64,000 bases of DNA from Leptodontidium sp. MPI-SDFR-AT-0119 (taxonomy: Eukaryota; Ascomycota; Leotiomycetes; Helotiales; Leptodontidiaceae): contig JAHLEZ010000012.1 in assembly GCA_020726505.1 (NCBI GenBank), positions 496,001 through 560,000 of the forward strand, written 5' to 3'. A model generated the notes under the pieces. The model made no database searches, was not told the origin of the DNA, and saw nothing but the letters and a program-made list of their open reading frames with translations. Shown one piece after another: positions 1-13,560 of the stretch; the stretch's first letter is position 1, and every line of letters begins with the position of its first letter. The translations under genes were made by a program, and so were the position numbers.

Positions 1-890
1 TTACATATGTCGACTAGACTAATTATTTAATATACTTCTTAACTAAAATAAAGAACTATTAATAGCAGAGTACGCGCTCTCTCTAAGCTTTATTATATAT
101 CGCACTTATTAATACGAGAGCTTTATAAAATATAAAAGATTAATAATAAAAGCAAATTTAATAGTAATACTAATATTAGTAATTAACTAGGGATAATATT
201 ATATACTTAAAAAGCGCGAATTTAAGTATTTCTAACCCTCAGAGATTAATATAGAATTTATTATTAATATAACTTCTCTAATTAAAGTAGCGGCGCGGCT
301 ACTTTTAAAGGCTACTATATATTTCGAAACAAAGTATTTATTAGAAGGTGTAATAAGAGAAGAAAGTAAGGAATATATAAGGGGTTTTATACTTAAAATA
401 AAAATGAAAGAAGTATTAAGTATTAAAGGGATAAGGGGGTAAATTTCCTTTACTAGCGCCGTAAGCTCGACTCTGAGGGAGTATAAATTATTAGTAGCGC
501 TCTTATTCTTAGACTTAATAACTTTAAAGATAGCCCTTCGGATTCTTAATAAAGTTCTATACTTTAGTTTAGCGTTTATAAATATTAAGTTAATATAAAT
601 TCCTAAATAATTATTATCTATTAGTTTAACTATATTATCGACTCTAGAACTTACTAGGGGTTCTCTTAGCTAATAGCCTTGATTTTGCGACAATGTAGTC
701 GTTACTCCTAAGGGATTAATAGTAGGCATAGAGTTGACAGTAGTTGTTGTTTCTAAAGTTATTAAAAGAGAATTAGCGTTTATGTCGGAATTTAGTTTAG
801 CGCGCTAGTTAGAATTTACTATAAGACTAGAGTATAACTTAGGGTTTAGTATGAAAAGAAGTGATACTTGGTGTGAATGATGATTCTATT
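1..890. other. AT-rich RIP-eroded DNA, no gene recognised
   Basis: This stretch is very AT-rich, with CpA/TpG depleted and many TAA/TAG triplets in all frames, as in the retroelements that follow. I recognise no protein motif on either strand. It may be more transposon sequence left of the Copia-1 element, but nothing visible proves it. Confidence 0.5.
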
Positions 891-891
891 G

Positions 892-1240
892 TAGAGGGGA
901 TTTCTAGGTCTATATAACTACTCTAGCTTATCACGTGTGTATTCGCTTAAGTAACTGAATTAGGTAAATGTAAGCTTAAACGAGCTCAAACGAGTCTTTA
1001 CTAAATACAGTTACTTTCCGGTAGTTTGAGACGCAGAGCCCGGAGCTTCGTACAACCACTGTTTTAGCCTAGGAAAGCCGTGTATTAGAAGCCTTGGATT
1101 TCATGGCTGTAACCTGTGGACGTTAGAGCTTTGTATTAGACGTATGTGGCTTGTTTTAAGCTATTTCCGGCTGATTAGGCCTAGAATAGGTTTTGTTGAG
1201 TATATAAGCGAGGTAGTTATATTATAATCTTTATAGCCCC
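892..1240 (-). repeat. Possible 3' LTR of Copia-1
   Basis: On the minus strand the Copia-1 RNase H frame ends near 1290. A purine run with six G (near 1240) follows, as a polypurine tract would. The sequence beyond it is less AT-rich than its surroundings and runs to a CTCTACA-type end near 892. No second copy of this LTR is in the window, because the element is truncated at its other end. The boundaries are therefore inferred from the tract and the composition only. Confidence 0.3.
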
Positions 1241-1289
1241 CCGTAAGATATATATAAGTATTTATATTTTATCTTATACTTTTATTTAG

Positions 1290-2551
1290 TTTATATTTAT
1301 ATATTAGGCCTTAAATTTAAAGCACTTATGAATTTTAGTTGTTTATTATTATCTAAACCTTTTATAAAGCCATTAGCTAATTGAACTATTGTATTAACGT
1401 ATAATAGGTCTAGTTTATTATTAGCTATCTTATTTCATATAAAGTGATAGCTTATATTAATATGTTTACTTCTTTTATAAAATTCAGGGTTATTAGCTAA
1501 TTTTAAAGCTGATTCACTATCTGTTAATAGCTTAGGTATAAGAGTTTCTCTATTATTTAGAAATTTATTAAAGTAGTTTATTAGATTATATAAGTATAAT
1601 ATTTCTTTTATTGCTTCTTTAAAAGCTATATATTTAGCTTCACAACTTAATAAAGCTACTGTTTTTTGAAGTATACTAAGCCAGCTTATAATGCAGTTAT
1701 TAACTAGGAATAAAAAGCCGCTAGTACTTTTACGGGAGCTAATATCTCCACCCTAGTCAGTATCTGTATAGCCTAGTAGTTCTAAGAAGCTTTTATTACA
1801 GTTATAATAAGTCCCTAAATTAGGGTATTTATTTAAGTATTTCTAAATGCGATTTAGGGCCCTAAAATGGCTTAAATCAGGGTTAGACATATATCTAGCG
1901 CATCTATTAACTACATATGCTATATCGGGTCTAGTTTTAGTGGCTAAATATATTAGAGAACCTACTTGTTGTTAATATAATTATAAGTCCTCTTTATTAG
2001 TTATATATATTGCTTTATTTAATCTAACTCCTGCTTCTACTAGTGTAATTACAGTATTTAAATTGCCTTTATTAAAACGTTCTAATAACGTATTAAGATA
2101 TTTATTTTGATTTATATATACTGATTAATTATTATAATCTAGTTTTATTTCCATGCCAAGGAATTAATGTACTTCACTTATATATTCTATTTTTATAGTC
2201 TTAGTTAATTCTTTAACTATTTCTTTTATAATATTATTATCTAGTCCTGTGAATATTAGGTCGTCTACATAACATATTATAATTATTTTTAGTTTATTAT
2301 GTATAAATATAGCTTCGTCATAAGGTAAGGCTTTAAAACCTAGTTTATATAAAGCCTCTGATAAGTGTTTATACTATAGTCTAAGTGATTGTTTAAGGCT
2401 ATATAAAGCTTTATTAAGTTTACAATATAATTTAGAGTTATTATTATTTTTATTATAGTATCGTTCTTAACCTATTAGTTGCTCTACGTATATTTTAGCA
2501 TCTATTTTAGCATGTACAAAAGCGTTTTTAACGTCATATTAATATAATTTC
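1290..2551 (-). mobile_element. Copia-1, 3' part: RT C-terminal half and RNase H (RIP-broken)
   Basis: Read on the minus strand, this is the second half of a Ty1/Copia polyprotein. Just left of 2546 the RT motif DVKNAFVHA is legible, followed by IYVEQ; near 1450-1320 the RNase H end SKHINISYHF is clear, then NTIVQLANGF. Several codons are TAA/TAG where Gln or Trp is expected, which fits RIP. The first half of the same RT lies at 22495-22950. Joining the halves with one copy of ATTTC removed makes the RT frame continuous, so the 20 kb between them is an insertion. The element is inactive. Confidence 0.85.
2547..2551. repeat. Target-site duplication (ATTTC), left copy, Copia-2
   Basis: ATTTC directly precedes the left LTR of Copia-2 and recurs at 22495-22499 directly after the right LTR. 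Removing one copy restores the Copia-1 RT reading frame. Confidence 0.93.
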
Positions 2552-2745
2552 TGTCGCGCACTAGCGCAGTTCTTTGGTCTGGTGCATGCTTGCGTAAGCA
2601 CTCTAAGTATATAAACCCAGTCTTTAGCTCCTCTCTTTAAGAGGATAATACTTAATTTAATTAATCTTTGAAAACACTTTCTAAAACCTCATCTAATCGT
2701 AGAATCTTTTAAACCCTAGAGTTAATACTCGTCTTTTATACGACA
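2552..2745 (+). repeat. 5' LTR of Copia-2
   Basis: The LTR is 194 bases, starting TGTCGCGC and ending ACGACA. Its partner at 22301-22494 has the same length and the same ends. The two copies differ at about 22 positions, all transitions by my reading, as expected when RIP mutates each copy separately. A TATA-like stretch (GTATATAAA) lies mid-LTR. Confidence 0.93.
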
Positions 2746-2870
2746 GTTAAGAGCTACACCTGTCTCATTTAAGTTATACGGCGCATTCGTAAAAGAACTT
2801 TTAATTAATAAGTTCTATAATTATTTAACTTCTACTTTTAATTCTATAATTACATATTGATTATTCGATA

Positions 2871-5800
2871 TGTCTTCTATAAACATTAACGAACCTACTA
2901 GGCTCCTATTGTCTAAGATCTTATATAATAAACTAGAAGATTAATTAGTATAGTTTATATACTTTACACTTATAGTAAATATACTTAGACTTTAGTTATA
3001 CGTCGACTTTAATAAAAAAGATACTACGTCTCTATCCGAAATCTTTAATACTACTCCTTTAATTACTAAAGAGCTCGCGGAGGAAGCTAATACTAAAAAT
3101 AATATAAACTACTAGCTCTTTATATATACTTATAAAGAACAACTTAAGACTTAAGTAATAAATAATTAAGTAGTAATTCTAAGAAACGCTAAGAGAGCTC
3201 TTAGATCCTCGAGTACTATAGTAAGTAATATAACTACTGTTAGCTTAAGTTCCGAGGGCAAAGGCAATTAAACGTTTACGCCTTTAACTCTTAATATAAG
3301 GGGGAACTCTAGAATATTTAAACCGCTCTTAGCGTTACTAATAAGGCTTAACCTTATAACCCCTAAGTCACTCCGGGAGTAAGTGGAAGCTAAGACTAAA
3401 GAGTACGTCCTTTAAAGTATAATTTAGTAGTCCTAAGCTTCTAATTACCTTAAACTTTACGACTAGATCGAGAGGAGTATAACTAAGTAATTCTTTAATA
3501 TTATAGTAGCTTGAGTAGTACAAGAAAAGCGCATAAATATTCAAGCGATCCTTCGCTCTCTTAAGGAAGTACTTTATTAAACAGAAATGTCGATTTAAAC
3601 TTAGACACGAAACGACTACTAGGAATCCCTTAAGACTAAGGGGAAGAGTAACCCTCGCGTATAAATTATATCTTATTAAGAGCTAATTTAGAAAGCTCAA
3701 CTATATAAAGTGTTAAACGTAAAAAGAACAATTAATATAGTTAATTTCTTAGTTACGGCAGGGAACTTTAATTACTTATAGGCAAAGTACTAAAGTAAGA
3801 AAATTTAAGAGTATAAGACCCTTAGTCTTCCTCCTCCTTATATTATTAATTAATTAACTCGTTTCTTTTACGCTAATAAATTAAGTCCTTAATACTAAGC
3901 TCTATTATTAAGTTATAAAACCTGAAGTTATAAATACTTCGCTACTCTTAGTGAACGATTGTCTAATAATAGAGCGACTTCAAAAGTTAATAAGGACGCT
4001 CGTAAACCTTTAAGAAAGAAATCCTCTAAGAAATCATGCCCTTATTAGAATAATCAGACCTACAAGTGGAGTCCTTTAAATTACACTCGACTTTAACTTG
4101 TTATTTATAAGAAGGTCTATATAAAAGACCCTAAAGGTAATATTAAACAAAACTTATTAATTGACGATATTATAATAAAGTAAATTTAATAACACTTTAC
4201 TAGTAATAAATAAAAGATATTACGAGACTAGATTAGATTAAACAAGCCACTACTTTAAGCTACTAAGGACGCTATTAAAAGCGCTAGTAATAAGGGCAAA
4301 AGTAAGTCTACGTTCCTTAGAAATATCTTAAATAAAGGGGCGAAGAGCGACACACAAACACAAGTAGTGATCCTCTTAAGCCTTATAAAAGATTACTAAC
4401 CTAGTGTCTATTTTATATAAGACTTAACTTACCCCTTGTTGTTGAGTACTCTTCTTAATAATTATAATGTAACTAACCTTATTAATAATTATTTGCTCCT
4501 AAAACTAAGATTATTTGTTAAGTCTAAACTAGAGGACATTATAAAGTATAAAAGCTCTTAACTTCTAATTATAAGACACGGAATTCGCGTTATAAAGGGG
4601 TCTCTTAAGAACTCAAATAAGGAGTTATTTAATTTAACCTTCCACGACGTTATTATTATAAAAGGATTTTATATTAATATTATCTTTAAAGCTTGTCTTT
4701 ATAATAGTAGGCTTTAGTACTATAGAATAAACTGTACTTTACGCTAAAAGGAGGAAAACAATCTTATAAGAGACTACTTAATTATATAATAATTAGTTCG
4801 CAAGTAAAACCTTATATTTTTTAAATTTAATAAGCTTTTTAATTATTCGTTAAACTCTTGTGAGATCCCTTTTAGTACTATAAGTACTATAATGTTTCTA
4901 ACGCTTAAACGAAGTATTAGTAAATTTTATAGATTATCGTGAGAGTATAAGAGACTAAGAATAAATACGGAAATATATTAGTATTTACACTTTAAACACT
5001 TAAGGCCAGATACCTTAAGAAAGTTAATAAGCTTAGCTAGGAATGTTAAGATTACTAAGGTAGTGGGGAGAATTAAGTGTAAGTATTATACTTTAACCCA
5101 CGTATCTTAAGTAATCTCTAAACGTCTAATCGAGAGATAATTACTTAGATTATTTTAAAGAGTTACTTAAGATCTCTTTAATTATTTAATTAGATTTAAG
5201 AATAACTCTTAACTCCTTTTACTTAAAAATAAATATAATAAACTACTTATAAGTTATATTTTCTAAAATAAAGAATATAATATAGTCTTTAAATATATTA
5301 AAAGCTTTAAACGCTAAGTTTATAAGTAGTTTGGACTCTCGATATATAAACTAAAATATAACTAGGAAAAGGCAGTTATTATTATTTATAAATTTATAAA
5401 ATATAAAAATTAAGTTAAAAAGCTCGGAATTAAACTTAAGCTTTTACTTACTTTAACTTATAAGTTAAATAATAGCGCTAAAAGGGCTAACTAAGAAGTA
5501 ATTAATAAGGGAATTAAAACAAGGCTCTTAGTAAATCTCCTTATAAAACTAACTATTAAATACGTACTAAGAGGTATTTACTTATATAATAAGAACCTTA
5601 AACGCGTAAATAATTAATAATTATTACTAAAAATACTAAATTAATAGTTTTATAATTACTTTCGATAGTATAATTTGGCGCTTATTATAAAGCTTATTAT
5701 AAATCTTAAACTAAATTAAAATAAGATTTACGTCTTTAAGTATAAAGTATATTTATTAATAATAAAATAAGTAAAAGGGCAAAAGAAAAGAATATTTAAA

Positions 5801-6150
5801 GTAAATATATGTATATATATTAAATACTTAATAAGTTTTTATACTTTTAATATTTATTAGATTTAAGTGTTACGTCTCGATTAAATTATTATTACGCGTA
5901 ACGTACGCTTTAATAAAGACGTGTTTTATACGTTAAGTTAAAAAGAAGTAATAATTATAATTAAAGAAGCTTAGTCGATTTGTGATCTTATTAAAGAAAA
6001 TAAATTAGTCGTAAATTAAGCCGGAATCTTAAAGAATATTATAAGTAATAAGACTATTAAGAAAGCGATAATTATAATTAAAAGCACTTTAATATTACTT
6101 TCTAAGCTTATTAAAAGATTAATATTACTTTAAAAAGTCAAAACTCAGGG
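2871..6150 (+). pseudogene. Copia-2 gag-protease-integrase (RIP-broken)
   Basis: A likely gag start ATG is at 2871. The frame reads through gag, a protease region near 4380-4560 and a GAG-pre-integrase motif near 4990-5110. The integrase core includes NNSAKRAN near 5470, equivalent to the conserved NGSAERA of fungal Copia elements. The integrase end near 5840-5940 reads like IFRIW followed by VTRNVRF, the usual pre-RT boundary. Dozens of in-frame TAA/TAG codons replace Gln and Trp codons. The order of domains and the alignment to family motifs are firm; exact gag limits are not. Confidence 0.8.
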
Positions 6151-7199
6151 GTAAAAGATACTAAAGAACTAAGTATTATAACGGGACTTTTAACTCTTAA
6201 AGCCACTCTTATATTAGACGATACGTTAGTTAAAGTACTAGTAAAGGGCAAAAAGCAGAGGTCGAGTGCGTACGACTTAGGGATTACGCTAAGTATAAAA
6301 TAAGACTTAGAGGGATCGCGTCTAAGTGAGAATATATAACTTATAAATTAGGCGTCGAACGTACTATAAGACTAAGCTAAAGGTCCGTCTCGAGCTTCTA
6401 GACTCGAGATTTAAATACTGTCATTTACTCTAAAAGTAGATTACTTACGAGTGGAGTTACTACTACTAAAAGAAGTACTAAAAGAATTAACTAAAAACTT
6501 TAGTTAAGTAACTTAAGAAGTTATAAATAAAAGTCTAAAGTAATTAACTCCTTAAGTATAAGCTCTTAGAACCTCGGATTCGTTATCGAAAGTAGTGACG
6601 CGCTCTTAGACTAAAGCGTTAAGAACTTAGTTAAACGTACGAGAATAGACGAGAGTAATAACACACTCTTAAATAAAGGTTAAGGCCGCTACGGCTTAAT
6701 TTAAAACTTTAAGTGCTCGAGAAAAGCTAGTAAGGAGTATAAGAAAAAGAGGGAGACTATATAAAGGAAGTAAAGGTAGTAAAGTATTTATAACGCTTAT
6801 TATTATCTTTAAAGAAACGCGCTCTTAAAAGGGTAACTTTAATCTCAGGGGTGACTTAAACCTCGGGGGTGTAGACTTTAACGAGTACACCTTAATTAAG
6901 TATAATAATCTTTAATCCGAAATTAATTAGCTTCTTTATAAGCTTGTGCCTAATTAATATATATCTTAACAAGAATAAGACGATTTTAGGGAATCAACTA
7001 AGACAGTATATTTAGTAATCGCGGTAACAATATAAGTAAATCGCCCGCTACTAAAAAGGAAGCTCCCACTTCTTAAAGTTAAGGTCTAAGATCTTCTACT
7101 AAAGCTAAAGAAATAAAGTAATCTTAAAAACTACTTAATAAAAAGGTGGTTTCTAGAAGACTATAAGTTAAAAATAAGGAACATAAACAAACATAAATA
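6151..7199 (+). other. Copia-2 integrase-RT linker
   Basis: This region lies between the integrase and the RT of Copia-2 and carries no sharp motif. Copia polyproteins have a long, poorly conserved linker here. The frame is broken by many RIP-type stops. The gypsy element is inserted at its end, just before the first RT motif. Confidence 0.5.
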
Positions 7200-7203
7200 C
7201 TAG
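7200..7203. repeat. Target-site duplication (CTAG), left copy, gypsy element
   Basis: CTAG precedes the left gypsy LTR and recurs at 18500-18503 after the right LTR, outside the TG/TA...CA ends. Confidence 0.8.
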
Positions 7204-7487
7204 TGCGGGAGGGAAAAAGCCCAATAAACCACACAATAAGAGAGGTAATATGTAGTGAGGTACGGGAGAGATTCTAGGTGTAGGAAATCGCGGATCGATC
7301 AAATCTAGAGATAATACATATCTAAAGAGTATAAAATGTCGAGAGAGGAGAGGAGAAAAAAGTGTATTAGATAATATCTATAAAAAGTTCTTGGTTCTTG
7401 AGTTGTTTTTAAGTAATAAACCCTTTTATATAGAAAGAGCCTATCCGGTCAAGTGACAAAGGAGTTACTAGAGCCTTCCCCACTACA
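7204..7487 (-). repeat. 3' LTR of the gypsy element
   Basis: The LTR is 284 bases from TGCGGGAGGG to CCCACTACA. The partner at 18216-18499 is also 284 bases. About 17 differences are visible and all are transitions, including TG to TA at the very first dinucleotide of the partner. Confidence 0.92.
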
Positions 7488-7502
7488 TTCGTCCCCCTCT
7501 TC
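7488..7502 (-). promoter_or_regulatory. Polypurine tract of the gypsy element
   Basis: The minus strand reads GAAGAGGGGGACGAA directly before the 3' LTR, the usual place for the plus-strand primer. Thirteen of these bases recur exactly at 9863-9875. Confidence 0.75.
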
Positions 7503-9850
7503 AAAAATCATACTCGCCCTCGAGCGACTTAATATAAGAAAAACACTTTACTAATCAAAAGCTCCATAAATTAACGTTGTTAGTAAGAAGCCTAGTGAAG
7601 AAGAAGTCCCGTGACAGTTGACTTGTCACCTTTAGAAGTAAACAATCGCCTCGCTTAGCGCCGCTAGCCTACCTTTATAAAGTTGTCTCTCTTCTACTAA
7701 CTTCCCAACTTCAACTCTCTAAATACAACAACCTCTCTTTAATACTATTCCTTTTATAGAGCACCTTAACACGCTTTAACTTCTTCACTCCTCCTTCTAC
7801 TAATTAAATAACATCTCTTACACCTTCTCTCACTTCAATTCTCCTAAGTAAACTTCCCCGCCACGCTCATGTCAAGATCGACTTCACTATTACTTTTCTT
7901 ACACTACCAAGGCAAGATCTCCTTCCATTTAACGATGACTTCAGCTACTATGACTCCAGGTATCCTCGGAGGTCTCTCCGCCGCCAATTCTTTGCCATTT
8001 AGTACCTTCAGGGCAACAACCTTGGCCTTCACTATCAACTTCAGTGCCATTGGAGCTCAACACCTTTAACTTCGCTGTTGCCTAGTCGTAGAGGTGACGT
8101 AGCAAAGAGCTTTCCTTGCTTACTTGCTTTCTTCTTGCTAGATAGTAACTTTCTTCCGCAACACCTGCGTTAACCTGTGTATAGTCTCTACTCAGCTTTT
8201 CCGCACCTCGATCTCTAAACAACAACTTCAGTATGAAGTCAAGTCACTTCAACGCGGTAAGTTGACCTTTTATAGCACTATCTGAGCTCTGCTAACTCGT
8301 CGTAGATCTTCAAGAAGAGTCCTTCGTTGTCAGCCACCTTAGAGGTGCCATTAAGATTGGTTCGCTCTATCTCAGCCTAAGCGCTCTTAGTTTTAACACT
8401 AAAGGTTAGCACTATAGGGGTCTTAACGCGATTCAACTTCGTGAGTTATACTCCTATCTCTTCCTCTCGTATTTGACTGGCCATTTATAAATTATGCTAA
8501 TACTTTTCCTGCGGCGATTTGAGGTACCGCCACGGTTATTAATCCTTAACTTGTGTTTTAAGAAGTGACTAAAGTGAACTCCAGGACTTCACCTTGACGT
8601 CATCTAGCTAAGTATTAAACTGTCTAACCTCTTCGTAGCGCCAGTGCTTACATTCTCTCTATAAGTCAAGGAAACGATATTATCTATCTTCTTTAGGTTC
8701 GTAAACTAATAAGAATTAAGGCTACCTCGTGCGACTACTTACATTAAACTCTACCCCTTAGGCTAAGAACGTGCGTGTCGCGCCGTACTAATCTTCCCTT
8801 AGTAATAAGTCACTAAGTAGCTTTCGGGTCCCTCTATAGACACGCTCTTGTTATACTTACGTAAGTTACACTACTAAAGATAAGTGGCATTATTTCGCTA
8901 GTCTCTTATTAATTAGTTAGTTAAATAAGGTAAAGGCTAGATCCGCTAACTTCAAAGGTTTATGGCAGAAAGCCGGGAGGAGTGGGCAAACTAACAGTCG
9001 TAATGCGTCGAGTAAGGTTAGGAGGCTATAATAAGTTCTTAGTTCTTAGTGTAGTAGAAATGGCCCTTTCTCTTTATAAAAGTAAGTCGCCTCCTATTAT
9101 TAAAGCTAATAAAGGGTCTTTGAAATAGCTGAGCTTTCTAGGGATAAACAAAAGAGTCTAATTAACTTAAGTACTGTTGGGCTAGTAGTAGTTAAGTATA
9201 GGATGGTATACTATGAGGCCCCGTTGGCTAGAGATCTTCTCGGAATAGTGGTTCGGTTATAGTTAAGGTCTCTTAATTACTTTAGTTCTTTAATAGGGGT
9301 TGAAGAACTTGTTGTTAATCTTGAGGTCGAAGCTAGACTTAACTCCTGACCGGTTGCTCTGTGAGTTGTTGGCTTTGTCCCTGGGAATAATAGACTTGCT
9401 TCGTTGTTTCTTCTCTTTTTATTAATTGCCGAGAGTTAGCGCCTAAGTATATTGCGTCTATATTCTTTAAGGTGTCTAGCACGTTAGACTCGAATTTCTA
9501 GCCTAAGCCACAGGTTCAACCTGCCGTTTTGGAATCTAGTCCTGCGGATTAAGCCCGACAATTAGCCTATTTAAACAAAGTTACTTTCTGCCGCCTAGAA
9601 TATCGTTAGTTTAATAATAACAGTCTCGTTTTAAACTTATTATATATTCGCATACGGCAAGTAGTTTATGAGGGCACTAGTTTCTTATTAAGCTTTACTC
9701 CGAGAGATAAGTGTTCTTGTAGCGCGGGGCTAATGTTTTCTCTGACTTACTCAGGGCTGTATAGGCTCTTCTTCGTGTTTGTTGTAGTACTAAGGTGTCT
9801 TAAATCGTGGTTTTTAGTGATATAAAGTCGTCTTAGTGATCATTTTAATG
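7503..9850 (-). other. Gypsy 3' tail between integrase and LTR, no recognised gene
   Basis: About 2.3 kb follows the integrase frame before the 3' LTR. It is less AT-rich than Copia-2 and has short open stretches, but I recognise no domain on either strand. It may be a long 3' untranslated region or a lost extra gene. Confidence 0.45.
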
Positions 9851-11690
9851 TGCGACAGTATGTCGTCCCCCTCTTTAAACATCGGAAGTGCGTCCTCGCA
9901 CTAATTCCTTAACACTAAAGTATGTTTATTCCGAGTCAGACACTACTTGATACTCACTACGCTATTGTTGAGATAACTCAGGGACTTTAATTACTATCTT
10001 ATTATCCCGAACACGCTATATCGTCGGAATCTCAGGGTTCTCTAGGAACTCGGGGTCGTTGAGGTCGTGTATGTCGATGTCAAGTTTATAATTAAGCGTG
10101 AGGTTGTCGTCTAATTCTTTATTGAGCTGTTTATTATTGTCGCTGTCGTTGTAAATAAAGTCGTGCCTCTTATGAAAGAGCTTAAGCTTATTCCTAGCAA
10201 AAGTCCGGCGAAGTCGGGGGCTATCTAGGCCTAACTCTTTAAGTTTATAGTACCCTTTCTCTATATAGGCTTTATAGATCTCGTAAGGTCTAAGTTATCT
10301 GAAATCGAGAGTATAGTTAGTAGACATATCCCTCTCTCTAATAGAGTCCCAACGTAAGACTAAGTCTCCCTTAACAAATGGCCGTTTGCGGATATTATGT
10401 TTTAGATTAAATACTTCTTTACCTTCCTGACAGCGACGGGTCTTTATAAGTATGGCTTCGTTAATATATTCTTGTCGCATTTAAAACTAGAGAGCGCGGA
10501 GCTCTAGGAGCTTAGAGCGGTCTCTAATCTCTTTAGTAAATAATAATCTCTAGGTCGGGTTTATTGTCTTAATAAGTAAGATAGCTTCTCTCCCGTAAAC
10601 TATATAAAAAGGAGTATACCCCGTTAGGCGATATACTATAGTACAGTTTATAAACAATACTATTAGAAGGTTATTAAGCTAGCGTCCGCTTATCTTAGAA
10701 AGCGCATTCTTAATCAGGCTATGTCCCTTCTTAATTATCCCGTTTGCTCTAGCGTTATATACTAAGATTTAGATTCGGTTGACTTTTATTCTATTAAGTA
10801 AGTCTATAACTTCTCCTATATTCTTAGTTCTACTATCAACAACAAGCCTCTAAAACAGTCCGTGCCGGCAAATAATGTCTTACTAAATAAAGTCAGTTAC
10901 TCCTTTAGCCTCTTTATTAGCGAGGGCCTTTACCTCAACCTAACCGCTTATGTCGTCCCTAGTAACTACTAAGTACTTCTTTCCGCGTTCTATTAGTATA
11001 AACATAATATTAAGCGCCCATTTCTCTATTAGGCCATTCGATGTTGTTAAGTAAAGGGGTTCCTCTTAGCGTTTAGATAATCGGAGTTAGTAATTCTAGT
11101 ATGTCCGAATATAATTTATATAGTCTATGTACAAGCCTTTCTAGAAGTATCGAGTGAAGATTCAGTAGTACGTGCTTTCCTGTCCTTTATAGCCCGAGTT
11201 ATTATAATAACTCCTAAGTATTGCCTCTTTCTTTCTTACTGTATTGATGACGAGCTTGACTAGAGCCCCTTTTAATAGTAACCTCTAGATCCTGCGACTA
11301 TATACGCCGTAATTTAATACTTCACGCTTAAATACTTAGAACTGTTTTTAATCTATTAACTTTAGAGTCTTAAGTGTCGTTAAGTACTGAGTTATCTCCT
11401 AGTACCGTTCTCTGTACTTGCTCTTTATAATAAGTAGGCCTCCTTCGTTAAGAGAGGATTTAGAACCGCTAAAAGAAGTAAGTTCCCCTTCCTCACGAAG
11501 TCTTTAGACTATAGATTTTATATCTTAAAGAATTTTATTCCGCCTCTGAAGTTCTGGGTCCGTTAATGCGCTGTCTGATTCCGAACTACTAGTCTCCTCT
11601 TCGTCTATAGTACTAATAGGACAAATCTCGTAAGCTCTAAGCTCAGAGAGAATCCAGTCTTCGTCGACATTACTTTCTTTTAGGGAATCT
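9851..11690 (-). pseudogene. Gypsy integrase (RIP-broken)
   Basis: Read on the minus strand, the frame includes the zinc-binding and core regions of a Ty3/gypsy integrase. Near 11030 it reads SNGLIEKWALNIMF, near 10740 NGIIKKGHSLI, and at 10480-10295 an open stretch reads FVKGDLVLRWDS, the post-core motif that follows gypsy integrase cores. The frame continues past the core to about 9850. Numerous in-frame stops correspond to Gln, Arg or Trp codons. Confidence 0.78.
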
Positions 11691-13560
11691 TCGGGGTGCT
11701 TAGGTCTCCGGGATAACTAGTCTGCTACTATATGTGTCGTTCCTTGGACGTGTCGAACCTCGAAGTCGAAGAGTCGTATCTAAGCGAGCTATCTAGTTAA
11801 TATCGCGTTAGGATGATCGTGAGTTACTCTGTTTAGTTATATAATAAGTGTATTAGTATTTGTCTTTATAACGAAGTGTACTCTAATAAGCTAAATCTTT
11901 AGTTTCTTTAAGATATAAAGTATACCCTTACACTCTCTCTTAGTGGCATTATATTTGGCTTCGGTCTTGCTCTAGAACCTACTCTTGTACCTTACTAGGC
12001 GTATTTTGTTTAAAGTCAGCTCCCTTTAGCTAAGGAAGCCGCCTTAGCTAGTTCCGCTAGAGTTAACTCCAACTATAATTTCACTAGCTCCCTTTCTGTA
12101 GTCTATTTGACATAGGACTAAGGATAAGCATAAAGCGTCTTATAATTTAGCCATAGCCTTGCCTTACAAATTAGGTTCTTAGTAAAACTTGACCCCTTTC
12201 TATAAGAGTGCGTATAAAAGTTTAACGATTAAGCGAAAGTTCTTAATCTAAATTCAGAAGTAAATAATAAGTCCTAGGAATACTTTGACTTTAGTGAAGT
12301 TCGCTAGTTCCTGCTAGTTCTTGATTTTGACGAGGTGCCTTATAGATAGTTCTCTCCCTCCGGAGTTACAGGCGTACCTTATAATGTCTATACTATTAAG
12401 ACAAAATTGTGACTTAGGCCTAATCGTAGCTCTAGTACACTCTAAGCGTTCGAGGGTCATGTCGAGGTTCTTGATATACTCTAGGACAAACTTTTTAATC
12501 CCCGGCAAGGCTTCAGCTTAGTCGTAGTCTGTATACGGGCCTTTGACACTAATGTCGTCTAGGAATGGCATTACAATTACTAAGACTAGCTTCTTTAAGA
12601 TACGTGTAATCGTTCGGACAAATTGTGCAATAGAATTAGTAGCGCCTTGTGGAAGTGTCGTATTTCGGACTAGTCCGATGTGAGGAATATAAAAAGCAGT
12701 CATATCCCTGCTAGACTAATGAAGTACTTATTAATCGTACCTAGAATATAAGTTAACGAGACTTATAATATGGCAACTAGTAAACTCTTTAAAAAACTCA
12801 TTAATAGATGGCGGGAGGTTCGTATCCCTGCGGGTGACAGCATTCAATATAGTAGCCGAGTTAATTAGTCTGTATTTCCCTAACTCCTTCTTTTGGACCA
12901 GGAACTAAGCATTACGGTAAGGTCCCTCGGAGTACTCTAGGACTCCTTTGTCAAGCCGTTCTTGTACTATTTTAGTAACCTCTAGGACAAGTACTCGCGG
13001 TAAGGGAAAGTTAAGAGCTTACTAAGCCGTATATTCAATAGTTTTAATAATAACGGGAGGGGAGATATCTTTATGAAATTTATTATACTTAGGCCAGTCG
13101 AAAGCTATAGCTCCTTCCCGATTGACTATTATTTCGTTAAATAAGGCTCTCTCTTCCGGCTATAATAAGCTACTTACGTTTAATTTAGCTAGCCTTTTTG
13201 GGGTAAGTCTTGAGTTTCGGGGTATATTAACGAAGCGTAGTAATAGGTGTTCTCGATACTTTCCGACATAATCTTAAGAAGTTCCTCGTTCTCGTACACG
13301 CTCGTACTAGTCTTCCCTCCCACTAGGGGGGTCGCCTTTCGGGTCAGCTAAATCAACGGGCAGGACTTTCTTGGCTTTTGACTTATATATAGTTCCTACT
13401 CGCGCTACTGTATTTTACGTTTCTCGGAACAGTGACTTAATCGGGAGCTCGTCGTAGTCGGTGGTCTATTCGAACGTTAAGCTGGCTAGAGACAAGGAAT
13501 CGTCGTTAAATGCTCCCCTAAACAAGGGCTCGGAGACTAGGGGTTCCTTTTAGTACGAGT
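11691..13560 (-). pseudogene. Gypsy reverse transcriptase and RNase H (RIP-broken)
   Basis: The minus strand carries a clear gypsy RT. At 12703-12518 an open stretch reads TAFYIPHIGLVRNTTLPQGA and then MPFLDDISVKG; FLDD stands for the catalytic YxDD box. At 12508-12314 the RT thumb region reads YIKNLDMTLERLECT and PKSQFC. RNase H follows at about 12240-11700. Stops at RIP-type codons separate the open stretches. Confidence 0.85.
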
